This document shows positions 55,870 through 64,000 of a stretch of 64,000 nt of DNA, piece by piece. The DNA lies in NCBI RefSeq assembly GCF_050589685.1, contig NZ_JBNGOS010000023.1, positions 1 through 64,000 of the forward strand, written 5' to 3'. The number at the start of each line of letters is the position of its first letter. The first letter of the stretch is position 1. Origin of the DNA: Saccharicrinis sp050589685. GTDB lineage: Bacteria > Bacteroidota > Bacteroidia > Bacteroidales > Marinilabiliaceae. A program made the translations under genes and the position numbers. Below the pieces are notes generated by a model. The model worked only from the letters and a program-made list of their open reading frames with translations. It had not been told where the DNA came from and did not search any database.

Positions 55870-57132
55870 ATGATTAAGAGTATGAAAAGGTTTGTATTGT
55901 ATTTGTTTTTGTTTCAGTCATCTTATTTGGTGACAGGACAGGTAATTGCGGATCATACTGTAGTGGAATTGTATGATGATATCCCTCAAGAGTGGATTGA
56001 TGTTGTTAAAACAAAATTGGTCTGGATCCCCGGGATGTCACATGGTTATGGATATTTCAGAGGGGCTGAGCTTCTGGAGGAGTTAGATGGTCGGTTTCAG
56101 GTGAATATTTGGTACCATACGGATGCACCAGCGAATTTAAGTGAAGGATTGCGGTTAGGGAGACCTCTTTTTGGTAGTGAAAGTAGTTGGACACAACCCG
56201 CAGGAGTCGACGCGACAGAAAAGGAAATTAAGAATCAATTTGATAATGGAAATCCATATGATTACATGTTGTTTGGATGGAGTTATCAGGCCACATCAGA
56301 AAATGGTTTAGGAGGCGGATTGGATCCTGAACATAAAATACATTGGGCAGGTTCAACCAAAAGCGGAATAGATGGCAATTTGCGATGGGGATTAGACGAA
56401 GGGGATGTAGACTTAACCGGTAATAGGGTGTGCATGGATACCTATATTAATGCGGTAAACCAATGGAATGATTATTCCTCGGATAATAGTTATGTTACAA
56501 AATACTTTTTTTCTAATGGTGTTGTCGATGGAAACGAGGGAACTGAACTTGCGTTTCAAAGAGAGTTAAAAAATCAACATGTTAGGGATTATGTGGACGA
56601 GTATGGCAACAGTGATACTTATTTCTTTGACTATTGTGATATTTTAATACATAATGATGCAGGTGAGAAATATCAGGCAAATTGGAATGATAACGGAACT
56701 GTTCGTATTCACGATCAAATTCACCCGGATAATATGATCGATGTAACTACATCTTTGCAGGAAGGAATAATGGATGATCATATTGGAGATGTTGGAACGA
56801 TAAGGCTTGCCAAAGCCATGTGGTGGTTGTTGGCAAGAGCTGCAGGATGGGACGGTACACCTGATGGTGTTACCACTGACGATAAGCATATTCAAAATTC
56901 CGCATCTTTATCTAAAGTATATGTAACGAATGACGAAATACGAGTTGAATTAGATGAATCTTTGGGTTATGAGAGACTAGACTTATACAATATTAGCGGA
57001 GTATTGTTGGAAAACATTAAAATTGATAGTGACCAATGTGTTTTTAATGTTTCAGGTTATCCCGCTGGTATATATATAGTAAAAATGTCTAACCCAAGCA
57101 CATCAACCGTAAAAAAGGTGTTGGTAAGATAG
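55870..57132 (+). CDS. Secreted protein of unknown function with T9SS type A tail; paralogue of 54131 lipoprotein
   Basis: The 420-residue protein has a cleavable signal peptide (to about residue 24, TGQ) and no lipobox. Residues about 27-330 parallel the 54131 product: VELYDDIPQEWID, LVWIPGMSHGYGYFRG, RPLFGSESSWTQPAG, LTGNRVCMDTYINAV, IHDQIHPDN and LAKAMWWLLARAAG. The last about 75 residues (SKVYVTNDEIRVELDE ... GYPAGIYIVKMSN ... VKKVLVR) are a T9SS type A domain. Function is unknown; the D-x-x-H pattern hints at an SGNH-like hydrolase. The duplicated pair differ in how they are anchored. Confidence 0.7.
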   Translation: MIKSMKRFVLYLFLFQSSYLVTGQVIADHTVVELYDDIPQEWIDVVKTKLVWIPGMSHGYGYFRGAELLEELDGRFQVNIWYHTDAPANLSEGLRLGRPLFGSESSWTQPAGVDATEKEIKNQFDNGNPYDYMLFGWSYQATSENGLGGGLDPEHKIHWAGSTKSGIDGNLRWGLDEGDVDLTGNRVCMDTYINAVNQWNDYSSDNSYVTKYFFSNGVVDGNEGTELAFQRELKNQHVRDYVDEYGNSDTYFFDYCDILIHNDAGEKYQANWNDNGTVRIHDQIHPDNMIDVTTSLQEGIMDDHIGDVGTIRLAKAMWWLLARAAGWDGTPDGVTTDDKHIQNSASLSKVYVTNDEIRVELDESLGYERLDLYNISGVLLENIKIDSDQCVFNVSGYPAGIYIVKMSNPSTSTVKKVLVR

Positions 57133-57255
57133 GGTAGGAATATCACAAATCAACCAAGTTAGCGTTGCAATCAATAATTCCTGTTGCAAATTGATAGATT
57201 TTCGCACTACTATTAAGCGACATATCTTCTTGGTGTTGACAATATTGTATAAATG

Positions 57256-57299
57256 AAAAACCCCGTTTTGGTATTTTTTTGGCCAAAATTGGGTTTTTT
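57256..57299 (+). terminator. Rho-independent terminator after the T9SS paralogue gene
   Basis: AAAAACCCCGTTTTGG (57256-57271) pairs imperfectly with CCAAAATTGGGTTTTTT (57283-57299), ending in a T run. It lies about 125 bp past the stop codon. A 101-codon minus-strand frame over this place is not credible. Confidence 0.78.
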
Positions 57300-57520
57300 G
57301 GTGTATAGGTAAATTGCGAAATGTCTCTGCTTTTTATTACAAAACTTTATCACATGTTTTCTTTTGCAATACATGGACAGAAGAAAGTTTAGAGGGGATG
57401 AAGCGAAAAAATGGTTCTTAGCCATAAAAGTTTTTTTACTGTGATAATCCAATTTATATAGGTCTGAAAAAGTTTTGTTTACTATCCGAAGCTTTTTAAT
57501 ATTGGAGGAGTCATGCATAG

Positions 57521-57640
57521 GTAATCGAAATTAACAACCAAAATTCGAAGTTTAATTTTTCGGGTTTACCGGACGGGATGTATTTGGTAAAGCCTTCAAA
57601 ATAGGGAAAGTACGAAACGATCAAAGTAGTACTTCAATAA
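57521..57640 (+). pseudogene. Orphan remnant of a T9SS C-terminal sorting domain
   Basis: The frame from 57521 reads NSKFNFSGLPDGMYLVKPSK, a TAG stop at 57602, then GKYETIKVVLQ and TAA at 57638. This is the last third of a type A sorting domain (F-x-x-SGLPxGxYLVK ... KVVLQ). The upstream part of the gene is missing: a TAG lies just before the fragment. The rest of 57133-57783 shows only the terminator. Confidence 0.75.
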
Positions 57641-57783
57641 AAAAAGTAAGCTTAACTTAGTTTTCCCGATTGAGGAAATGTATTTACCTAATGAATACAT
57701 GTTTTCGTCAAAAAAAGATTTACTTTCAACCGGAAAATGGTGTTATTTGTTGTAAGGTTATTTTACTAAAATATATTAAAACT

Positions 57784-58581
57784 ATGAAGAAGATATTATT
57801 TGGAATAATAGCACTATTGTCGATTACGTTAGTGTCTTGTGAAAAGGAATCTGGAGAAGCTCCGGGTAACATTTCAGGTTTAGGAGACAATGAAGGAACT
57901 TTGGAAGTAGTTGAAAATTTTGAATTGCCGGAAGATATTTATATTTCAGGTGATATCACGGGTTTTGAGGATTCCGAGGAAAGCTTAGCTGCTTTGAAAT
58001 CTGCTGGTGCTGTAAGTTCATACAGACATACCCGTTATGGAAGTGGCGATCAGGTTAAACTTAAACTGACACTTCTTAATACAAGTAGCCGTAATAGAAC
58101 TATTGTTTTTCCAAGAGGATTGGTTTGGGAATGTTTAACTGGAGGATACCAGCATGGTTTGCAGATTCAATCTGTTTGGATTAGTCTAAAACCTAATGAG
58201 AAAAGAGCAGTGAATATTGATCTTTATTGTGCGAATATGACAAGGCCTGTTCCTGATAGGTTTGGAACTTATAGGATTTTAGGCGTTACCAGCTCTTCGG
58301 TACTTAAAAGGTTGTTAAACTATATAGGCTGGAGAATGGTTAATTATGAAATGTATGAAGCTAATAATCTTAAATCAGCTACAGCAACACCAACTTATGA
58401 AGAAATTGTCTTGCAAATACAGGAGATAGTTCATAATCTTACAGATAGGGGTTTAGACTTAACAGATGAGGAAATTGCATTTATTGAAAGTATACCAGAA
58501 ATACCTGAAGATCAGAGACCTCAAGTAGATGAAAAAGGTAATTACGTTGAGTATTTTGAAGAATATGGTGTAGCCAATTAA
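57784..58581 (+). CDS. Hypothetical lipoprotein
   Basis: ATG 57784 gives a clean lipoprotein signal with Cys at residue 19 (ITLVSC) followed by an acidic CEKESGE stretch that may act as a Bacteroidota surface-export signal. The mature roughly 247 residues contain no family I recognise. A central beta-rich part (VKLKLTLLNTSSRNRTIVFPRG, then a SLKPNEKRAVNIDLYC) looks like an Ig-like fold, and the C-terminal about 60 residues are helical and acidic. An upstream extension to 57670 is open but not credible as a start. It is followed by its own terminator. Confidence 0.7.
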   Translation: MKKILFGIIALLSITLVSCEKESGEAPGNISGLGDNEGTLEVVENFELPEDIYISGDITGFEDSEESLAALKSAGAVSSYRHTRYGSGDQVKLKLTLLNTSSRNRTIVFPRGLVWECLTGGYQHGLQIQSVWISLKPNEKRAVNIDLYCANMTRPVPDRFGTYRILGVTSSSVLKRLLNYIGWRMVNYEMYEANNLKSATATPTYEEIVLQIQEIVHNLTDRGLDLTDEEIAFIESIPEIPEDQRPQVDEKGNYVEYFEEYGVAN

Positions 58582-58609
58582 TTGCGGTAATTCATGTGTG
58601 AATAATATG

Positions 58610-58643
58610 AAAGGGTAGGTTTAAAATAAGCTTACCCTTTTTT
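58610..58643 (+). terminator. Rho-independent terminator after the hypothetical lipoprotein
   Basis: AAAGGGTA (58610-58617) pairs with TACCCTTT (58633-58640), with more pairing inside, followed by a run of T. It starts 29 bp past the stop codon. Confidence 0.85.
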
Positions 58644-58778
58644 AATAACAAATATGCTTAGTTTTAACTAAGCGATATTGAGGTTCATCATAAAATGCTG
58701 AATTCTTCCCATCTAAATGCATGTATAACGTATAAAAAGTGATAATTTACTGATGAATTAATAACAAGAAGCGAAATC

Positions 58779-60686
58779 ATGAAGTCAATTTTGTTGAACA
58801 TATTCAATGGTCGTGTAGTCTCGCCCTGGTGGATTTTATTTATTGACATGGGCATATCGGTCAATGCGTTCGTATTTGCATATATTTTGCGTTTAAATGC
58901 TCAGCTATCCGCTTACTCTGTTTCCGAAATGGTAGTTAGTGCATCTTGGGTGTTGACGGTTTATCTGGTATCATATGTTCTTTTTGGATCGTATCGCGGA
59001 GTCATAAGGCACAGCAACTATAATGAATTTAAGTTGTTGGGAGTGGCATGTTTTTCAGCTTTTAGCTTTCTGATGATGATGGACGTAGTGTTCAGATTCG
59101 TTAACTATAAATTATTGTACGTTCCTGGTTTGGTGTTGATTTTTCATTTCCTGATGACTGCTATATTAAGTTTTTCGTTTAGAATACTTGTGAAGGAAAC
59201 ATATAGATCATTAACCAAAAAAACAGACTCCAGCAATGTTTTTATCTATGGTGCTGGAGAGATGGGACTGATAACATTAGAGGCAATACATAGTGACAGG
59301 AACAATAAATACAATGTGATAGGGATAATTGATGATGACATAAGTAAAAGAAATATGATGTTGCATTCTATTCCCGTAGTTAATTGGGAAAAAGCATTGC
59401 AAATTGGAGATGCGAAGCAGGCCAGCATTGTTATTCTGGCCATAAATAATATTTCAGTTCAGCGAAAACACGAAATTGCTAACGCCTGTTTAGACAAAGG
59501 GTGGAAGCTACAAGTAATGCCATCGGTAGGAAATTGGATAAACGGTATTTCTAACCAAAAACAAATCAGGGATATTCGAATAGAGGATATCCTTGGACGT
59601 GAAGAGATTAAATTGAACCAACTTCAAATAATGGAAGGCCTGGAAGGCAAAGTTATTGCGGTTACCGGAGCTGCAGGTTCAATAGGTTCGGAAATAGTAC
59701 GTCAACTTTTACGTTTCCCGGTTCAAAAAATTGTGATGATTGATATCGCCGAATCTGCATTGTATGATTTACAACAAGAATTGATATTGAGTCATAGTGA
59801 TGCCCCATTCGACGTTATATTGGCTGATGTCACTAATGAACAGCGAATGCAGGAAGTATTCGAAAAATACAGACCGCAAATTGTTTTCAATGCTGCAGCA
59901 TATAAGCACGTGCCATTGATGGAAGAATTCCCTTATGAAGCGATTAGAGTTAATATTGGGGGGGTGAAAGTGCTTGCGGATTTAGCGGTTGATTATAAAG
60001 TTGAAAAGTTTGTGATGATTTCGACAGATAAAGCTGTAAACCCAACCAATGTGATGGGAGCTTCCAAGCGTGTGTGCGAGATCTATATTCAAGCCCTGTC
60101 GCAATTAAAAGATATAAAAACAGAATTTGTTACTACAAGATTTGGAAACGTACTTGGTTCAAATGGTTCCGTTGTGCCGCTCTTTAAAAAACAAATTGAA
60201 AGAGGAGGGCCTATTACTGTTACACATAAGGATATAACAAGGTTTTTCATGACAATACCGGAAGCTTGCCAGTTGGTATTGGAAGCGGGTTTTATGGGAC
60301 ATGGAGGTGAAATATTTGTTTTTGATATGGGTGAACCTGTGAAAATTAACGATTTAGCCAAAGAAATGATACGATTATCCGGATTGAAGCTTGGTGAAGA
60401 TATAGAGATTGCATATACGGGGCTGCGTCCGGGCGAAAAATTATATGAAGAGTTGTTGGCCTCCAAAGAAAATACATTGCCAACGCATCACGAGAAAATA
60501 ATGATAGCAAAAGTACGCCGGTATGATTATACCTTAGTTAAGGACAGGCTTAATAGCATGTTGCTTGCTCTTAAGATTGAGGGTAATCAATTGTTGGTAA
60601 GCCGAATAAAGGAGGTTGTTCCGGAGTATAAATCACAAAATAGCGTTTATTGTGAACTTGATAAAGAGATGACTTTGCAATCCTAA
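58779..60686 (+). CDS. pglF: Membrane-bound nucleotide-sugar 4,6-dehydratase, PglF/WbpM/CapD-like
   Basis: The 635-residue protein has four N-terminal membrane helices (about 15-130), a first Rossmann domain (NVFIYGAGEMGLITLEAI, near 152) and a C-terminal SDR domain. The latter has VIAVTGAAGSIGSEIVRQLL (near 292) and DKAVNPTNVMGASKRVCE, where Met replaces the usual Tyr of the Y-x3-K pair, as in WbpM/PglF. It makes UDP-4-keto-6-deoxy sugars from UDP-GlcNAc, which the PglE-like enzyme at 38455 could aminate. It stands apart from the main cluster, with its own upstream gap. Full-length, normal. Confidence 0.93.
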   Translation: MKSILLNIFNGRVVSPWWILFIDMGISVNAFVFAYILRLNAQLSAYSVSEMVVSASWVLTVYLVSYVLFGSYRGVIRHSNYNEFKLLGVACFSAFSFLMMMDVVFRFVNYKLLYVPGLVLIFHFLMTAILSFSFRILVKETYRSLTKKTDSSNVFIYGAGEMGLITLEAIHSDRNNKYNVIGIIDDDISKRNMMLHSIPVVNWEKALQIGDAKQASIVILAINNISVQRKHEIANACLDKGWKLQVMPSVGNWINGISNQKQIRDIRIEDILGREEIKLNQLQIMEGLEGKVIAVTGAAGSIGSEIVRQLLRFPVQKIVMIDIAESALYDLQQELILSHSDAPFDVILADVTNEQRMQEVFEKYRPQIVFNAAAYKHVPLMEEFPYEAIRVNIGGVKVLADLAVDYKVEKFVMISTDKAVNPTNVMGASKRVCEIYIQALSQLKDIKTEFVTTRFGNVLGSNGSVVPLFKKQIERGGPITVTHKDITRFFMTIPEACQLVLEAGFMGHGGEIFVFDMGEPVKINDLAKEMIRLSGLKLGEDIEIAYTGLRPGEKLYEELLASKENTLPTHHEKIMIAKVRRYDYTLVKDRLNSMLLALKIEGNQLLVSRIKEVVPEYKSQNSVYCELDKEMTLQS

Positions 60687-60727
60687 GATCCATTAAAAAA
60701 CTACTTTGTAAGTTAGGTGATGAGCTT

Positions 60728-60774
60728 GGTCTAAATATTTTGTTAGTTGGACAAAATATTAATGAGCTTAGACC
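60728..60774 (+). other. Two-part hairpin upstream of the carrier-protein gene
   Basis: AATATTTTGT (60734-60743) and ACAAAATATT (60751-60760) form a perfect 10-bp stem with a 7-base loop; GGTCTAA (60728-60734) and TTAGACC (60768-60774) extend it beyond a 7-base bulge (AATGAGC). ATGAGCTT occurs on both sides. There is no T-tract, so it may be a regulatory or mRNA-processing structure between 60686 and 60836. Confidence 0.6.
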
Positions 60775-60835
60775 TATTAAGTGTATTTTTAAGCAAATAA
60801 TCTAGTATAATAAGTTAATAATAATATTATAAATT

Positions 60836-61072
60836 ATGAAAGATCAAATCAGAAACTTTATTGCAGAAACTACTTTCAATGATCCTTCAATTATTAAAGA
60901 TGAAACCTTAATTTTTGATGAGGGTATTTTTGATTCGATGGGGTTGTTAGGGCTCATTAATTTCTTAGAAAGCGAATTTAGTATTACTACGGAAGATTCA
61001 GAGTTGCAAGAAGAAAATTTTGGGAGTGTTGAACGAATTGTCGCATTTGTTGAAAGAAAGAAAGCAGCTTAG
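60836..61072 (+). CDS. Acyl/peptidyl carrier protein
   Basis: The 78-residue protein has the carrier fold and the phosphopantetheine site in EGIFDSMGLLGLINFL, with Ser34. Length is typical of ACP or DltC/PCP proteins. It stands directly before AsnB- and NadE-like genes, a combination that recurs in polysaccharide and secondary-metabolite loci. A partner adenylating enzyme is not visible nearby; the only one in the window is the dead gene at 48503. It may load an amino or acyl group for later transfer; that is inference. Confidence 0.88.
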   Translation: MKDQIRNFIAETTFNDPSIIKDETLIFDEGIFDSMGLLGLINFLESEFSITTEDSELQEENFGSVERIVAFVERKKAA

Positions 61073-61155
61073 TTATTTTTTGTTCTTAGCTGAGAATTTT
61101 AGCTGAAAGCAAATTCTATAAGAATGACAACGGGTTAAAAGTTTTAAGCTATACT

Positions 61156-63129
61156 ATGTGTGGAATTGCAGGATTTTTAAACGACCAATTAATAGATAAT
61201 TCTAGGAATATCTTGAATGGTATGCTCCATCGTATTCATCATCGAGGACCGGATGAATGCGGGTTGTATTTGTCGAATAACGCATGTATTGGCAATGTTA
61301 GACTGAGCATTGTTGATCTAACTTCAGGACAACAACCCATGTGCACGCAGGATGGGAGGTATTGGATAGCGTACAACGGTGAGGTATTCAATCATCCCGA
61401 ACTAAAATCTCTGCTGGAAAAAAGAGGGCACCGTTTTCGAACAAATTGCGATACTGAAGTAGTGCTGCATATGTACCAAGAGTATGGCGCTAATTGTTTA
61501 GAAAAATTAAACGGACAGTTTGCAATTGCAATCTGGGATACATTTGAAAAAGAACTCTTTCTTGCGCGGGATCGGATGGGAATACGTCCCTTGTTTTATA
61601 GTCAAAATGGAAAGGACTTTGTTTTTTCTTCAGAAATTAAGGCCTTGTTTGAATATCCTGGAATAGAAAGATCTTTTAATTCTCTGGGTCTAAATCAGGT
61701 ATTTACTTTTTGGACTTCCCAAACCCCACATACCGTATTTAAAGATGTTTATGAATTACCACCAGGGCATTATGCTAAAATAAAAAGCGGAAATCTCGAA
61801 ATAAGGCCATACTGGTCGTTGTCTTTCGACAATCCCCAAAAAATGTCGGTGCAGGATGCAGTAGATAATTTCCGGTATTTGTTTAAGGATGCCTTGAATT
61901 TGAGGATGAGGGCAGATGTTCCAGTTGCAGCTTATTTAAGTGGTGGCTTGGATTCAACCAGTACAACTGGTTTTATCAAGCAAATGTTTCCGGAAGCCTT
62001 AAATACTTTTTCCATAGGCTTTGAGGAAAAAGATTTTGATGAGACAGCTTATCAACTTGAGGTTGCCCATTATTTTGATACAAAACACCACTCTGTAAAC
62101 TTTAAAAACGAAGATGTAATTGACCTTTTTGAAAAGGTGATTTGGCATACCGAGATACCTGTTTTACGAACCGCTCCTTTCCCAATGTTTAAACTTTCTA
62201 AACTTGTACGGGATAATGGCATTAAGGTGGTCATTACCGGGGAAGGTGCTGATGAGATGCTGGGTGGTTACAATATTTTTAAGGAAGCGATAATAAGACA
62301 TTTTTGGGCTAAATACCCTGATTCGCATTTGCGTCCATTGTTACTTAAAAAGCTGTACCCGTATTTGCCGCAAATAAAAGATGCAGGAACAAGTGCGCTT
62401 AAACTGTTTTTTGGTTATAAGCTCTCCGAAATTGACTCTCCGGCTTATTCGCATTTGTTGAGATGGAATAATACCAGCCGAATTCGGAATTTCTTAACAA
62501 GTGACAGGCTTGAAAATTTAAATGGGACTGACCTGGTTAATGAGTACGAACGCAGGATTTCGTCTAAAGTAAGTAATTATTCACCTTTGGCTAAGGCCCA
62601 GTTTATTGAATCCAATGTATTTATGTCGGGATATCTATTGTCGTCACAAGGAGACCGTGTGGCTATGGGTAATTCCGTTGAAGGTCGTTATCCTTTCTTA
62701 GACCATAGAATAATAGAGTTTTGCGCAAGTTTGCCGGATGACTTAAAAATCTCAGGATTGGATGAAAAGTATCTTTTAAAGCAGGTAGTTAAAGATGTGA
62801 TTCCTAAATCTGTGTTAAAGAGACCAAAGCAAGCTTATCGGGCTCCAATTGCTCAAGCTTTGCTTAATGATAAAACAGGTTTTGTGGATGAATATTTGTC
62901 TGCAACGAAACTAAATGAGGCAGGTGTTTTTGATGCAGCAAGTGTTGGAAAACTAATGACAAAGCTGCGTAAAAACACTACAATAAACGAAGTAGATAAT
63001 ATGGCGCTTATGGGAATGCTTTCTACCCAGGTGCTATATGAATTGTACATAAAAAATTATCGTCACCTGTCAAGCGATGAGATCGAACCAGGAAGGGTGA
63101 TGAACCCAACTTATCAAGAAAATTTATAG
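61156..63129 (+). CDS. asnB: Asparagine synthase (glutamine-hydrolysing), AsnB family
   Basis: The 657-residue enzyme starts MCGIAGF, so Cys2 is the glutaminase nucleophile. The amidotransferase domain has HHRGPDECGLY, VRLSIVDL and YNGEVFNHPELK. The synthetase domain has the PP-loop LSGGLDSTST at about residue 262, and TGEGADEMLGGY. All catalytic motifs are intact. In polysaccharide loci such enzymes often amidate uronic acids or carrier-bound groups rather than make free asparagine; here the carrier protein gene is 83 bp upstream. The special role is inference. Confidence 0.92.
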   Translation: MCGIAGFLNDQLIDNSRNILNGMLHRIHHRGPDECGLYLSNNACIGNVRLSIVDLTSGQQPMCTQDGRYWIAYNGEVFNHPELKSLLEKRGHRFRTNCDTEVVLHMYQEYGANCLEKLNGQFAIAIWDTFEKELFLARDRMGIRPLFYSQNGKDFVFSSEIKALFEYPGIERSFNSLGLNQVFTFWTSQTPHTVFKDVYELPPGHYAKIKSGNLEIRPYWSLSFDNPQKMSVQDAVDNFRYLFKDALNLRMRADVPVAAYLSGGLDSTSTTGFIKQMFPEALNTFSIGFEEKDFDETAYQLEVAHYFDTKHHSVNFKNEDVIDLFEKVIWHTEIPVLRTAPFPMFKLSKLVRDNGIKVVITGEGADEMLGGYNIFKEAIIRHFWAKYPDSHLRPLLLKKLYPYLPQIKDAGTSALKLFFGYKLSEIDSPAYSHLLRWNNTSRIRNFLTSDRLENLNGTDLVNEYERRISSKVSNYSPLAKAQFIESNVFMSGYLLSSQGDRVAMGNSVEGRYPFLDHRIIEFCASLPDDLKISGLDEKYLLKQVVKDVIPKSVLKRPKQAYRAPIAQALLNDKTGFVDEYLSATKLNEAGVFDAASVGKLMTKLRKNTTINEVDNMALMGMLSTQVLYELYIKNYRHLSSDEIEPGRVMNPTYQENL

Positions 63130-63133
63130 CAAT

Positions 63134-64000
63134 ATGTTAATAGACCGTAAACCTTTTTCGAAAGACATTCTTCATCTTGAAAATATTGATGAAGAAATTG
63201 AAGGCATCTGCGAGCAAATGCGCGAAGATGTTTATAAAAGATTTCGCCGATATGGCGGAGTTATTGGAATAAGCGGAGGAATTGATTCGTCAGTAACACT
63301 AGCTATCGCGACCAAGGCATTCGGAGCTGATAAGCTATTGGGCATTATGCTTCCTGAAACAGATTCGAGCCCGGATAGTGAAAAACTGGCCAGAGAATTA
63401 GCTGATAAGTTTGGCGTAAAAAGCATTGTTGAGAATATTAGCGGTGCTTTGGATGGATTTGGCTGTTATACCAGAAGAGATGAAGCTGTGAAAAGTGTAA
63501 TTCCTGAATATGATCCTTCTGTTGATAAGATGAAGGTGATTATCCCCAAGGAATTTGTGAATAAAAACCTGCCACCCGTGCACTACGTGTCGGTTACCTT
63601 TGAAGATGGTTCCGAAAAAAGAGCTCGCCTTCCCATGAAGGAGTATTTGCAGATTGTGGCTGCCTCAAATTTTAAACAGAGGTGCAGGGCTAATATGTTG
63701 TATTACCATGCGGAAGCTTTAAATTACGCAGTGCTGGGAACGCCAAATAAACACGAAGTTCAGCAGGGGTTCTTCGTAAAGTATGGGGATGGAGCTGCGG
63801 ATGTAATGCCAATCGGTAATTTATACAAAACACAGGTGTATCAAATTGCGAAACATCTCGGGGTTCCTCAAGGTATTATTGATCGGACACCTACCACGGA
63901 CACCTACTCTGCAGAACAAACGCAGGAAGAATTTTTCTACCAAATGCCGTTCGAATCAATGGACTTGTTGTGGTATGGATGGGAAAATAATTATACGCCG
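63134..64000 (+). CDS. nadE: NAD(+) synthase family protein, NadE-like (3' end outside window)
   Basis: The frame from ATG 63134 is open to the right edge, 289 codons, starting 4 bp after the AsnB stop. It carries the ATP-pyrophosphatase loop GISGGIDSSVT with Ser47, GTPNKHEVQQGFFVKYGDG and PIGNLYKTQVYQIAKHLGVP, which are the signature of NadE synthetases. The extra segment with TPTTDTYSAEQTQEEFFYQMPF is typical of the longer forms seen in polysaccharide clusters. It may use ammonia for another carboxylate. The end of the gene is not seen. Confidence 0.9.
   Translation, partial: MLIDRKPFSKDILHLENIDEEIEGICEQMREDVYKRFRRYGGVIGISGGIDSSVTLAIATKAFGADKLLGIMLPETDSSPDSEKLARELADKFGVKSIVENISGALDGFGCYTRRDEAVKSVIPEYDPSVDKMKVIIPKEFVNKNLPPVHYVSVTFEDGSEKRARLPMKEYLQIVAASNFKQRCRANMLYYHAEALNYAVLGTPNKHEVQQGFFVKYGDGAADVMPIGNLYKTQVYQIAKHLGVPQGIIDRTPTTDTYSAEQTQEEFFYQMPFESMDLLWYGWENNYTP

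Noticed and set aside
57213..57518. Minus-strand gene of 101 codons
   Set aside because: It covers a clear terminator hairpin, is low in complexity and has no family motif.

Overview
The window looks like a chromosomal segment of a low-GC Bacteroidota, probably a marine or sediment member of the Bacteroidia. The signs are type IX secretion (T9SS) cargo with both kinds of C-terminal sorting domain, a PorP/SprF-like protein, lipoproteins with the usual Bacteroidota signal, and TAnnTTTG promoter boxes. No rRNA, tRNA or CRISPR array was seen. Nearly all genes are on the + strand.

Layout. (1) 1-8795: the 3' part of a giant Ig-like repeat adhesin with a gliding-motility type C-terminus, followed by a PorP/SprF-like protein and a PD40/PKD/OmpA protein; this is a typical surface-adhesin and T9SS accessory module. 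(2) 8871-39606: a large exopolysaccharide/O-antigen-type locus. It holds nucleotide-sugar genes (an FdtB-like aminotransferase and a WbpE/D/B/I-like set for a 2,3-diacetamido-uronic acid), Wza and Wzc export/kinase genes, a Wzx-type flippase, a Wzy/EpsG-like polymerase, seven glycosyltransferases, two NodB-like deacetylase-type proteins, DUF362, two ATP-grasp enzymes, a PP-loop amidotransferase-like protein, two acyltransferases, and a PglC-like initiating phosphoglycosyltransferase with a PglE-like aminotransferase. (3) 40144-45999: a giant modular LRR/Ig/Kre9-like T9SS protein built from 1035-bp repeats, with an assembly gap that appears to be an artefact. (4) 46690-57132: secreted and decayed material: a beta-helix protein, a wrecked adenylation gene, an IS256 scar, an MBOAT acyltransferase with a DltD/SGNH-like partner, an SGNH-like lipoprotein, and a pair of unknown paralogues, one a lipoprotein and one carrying a T9SS tail. 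(5) 57784-64000: a lipoprotein, a PglF/WbpM-like sugar dehydratase, and a carrier protein-AsnB-NadE run cut by the right edge.

The genes in (2) and (5) probably cooperate. PglF, PglE and PglC would make and load a bacillosamine-like first sugar; the WbpB/D/E/I set supplies an acetamido-uronic acid; the glycosyltransferases build the repeat unit; Wzx, Wzy, Wza and Wzc flip, polymerise and export it; and the amide-forming or acyl-transferring enzymes decorate it. The most notable points are a dispersed structured intergenic repeat present twice (34865 and 55298), a dlt-like remnant (dead ligase, live MBOAT and DltD-like genes), a translationally coupled NodB-DUF362-ATP-grasp triad, and the demonstrable mis-scaffold in the giant LRR gene.
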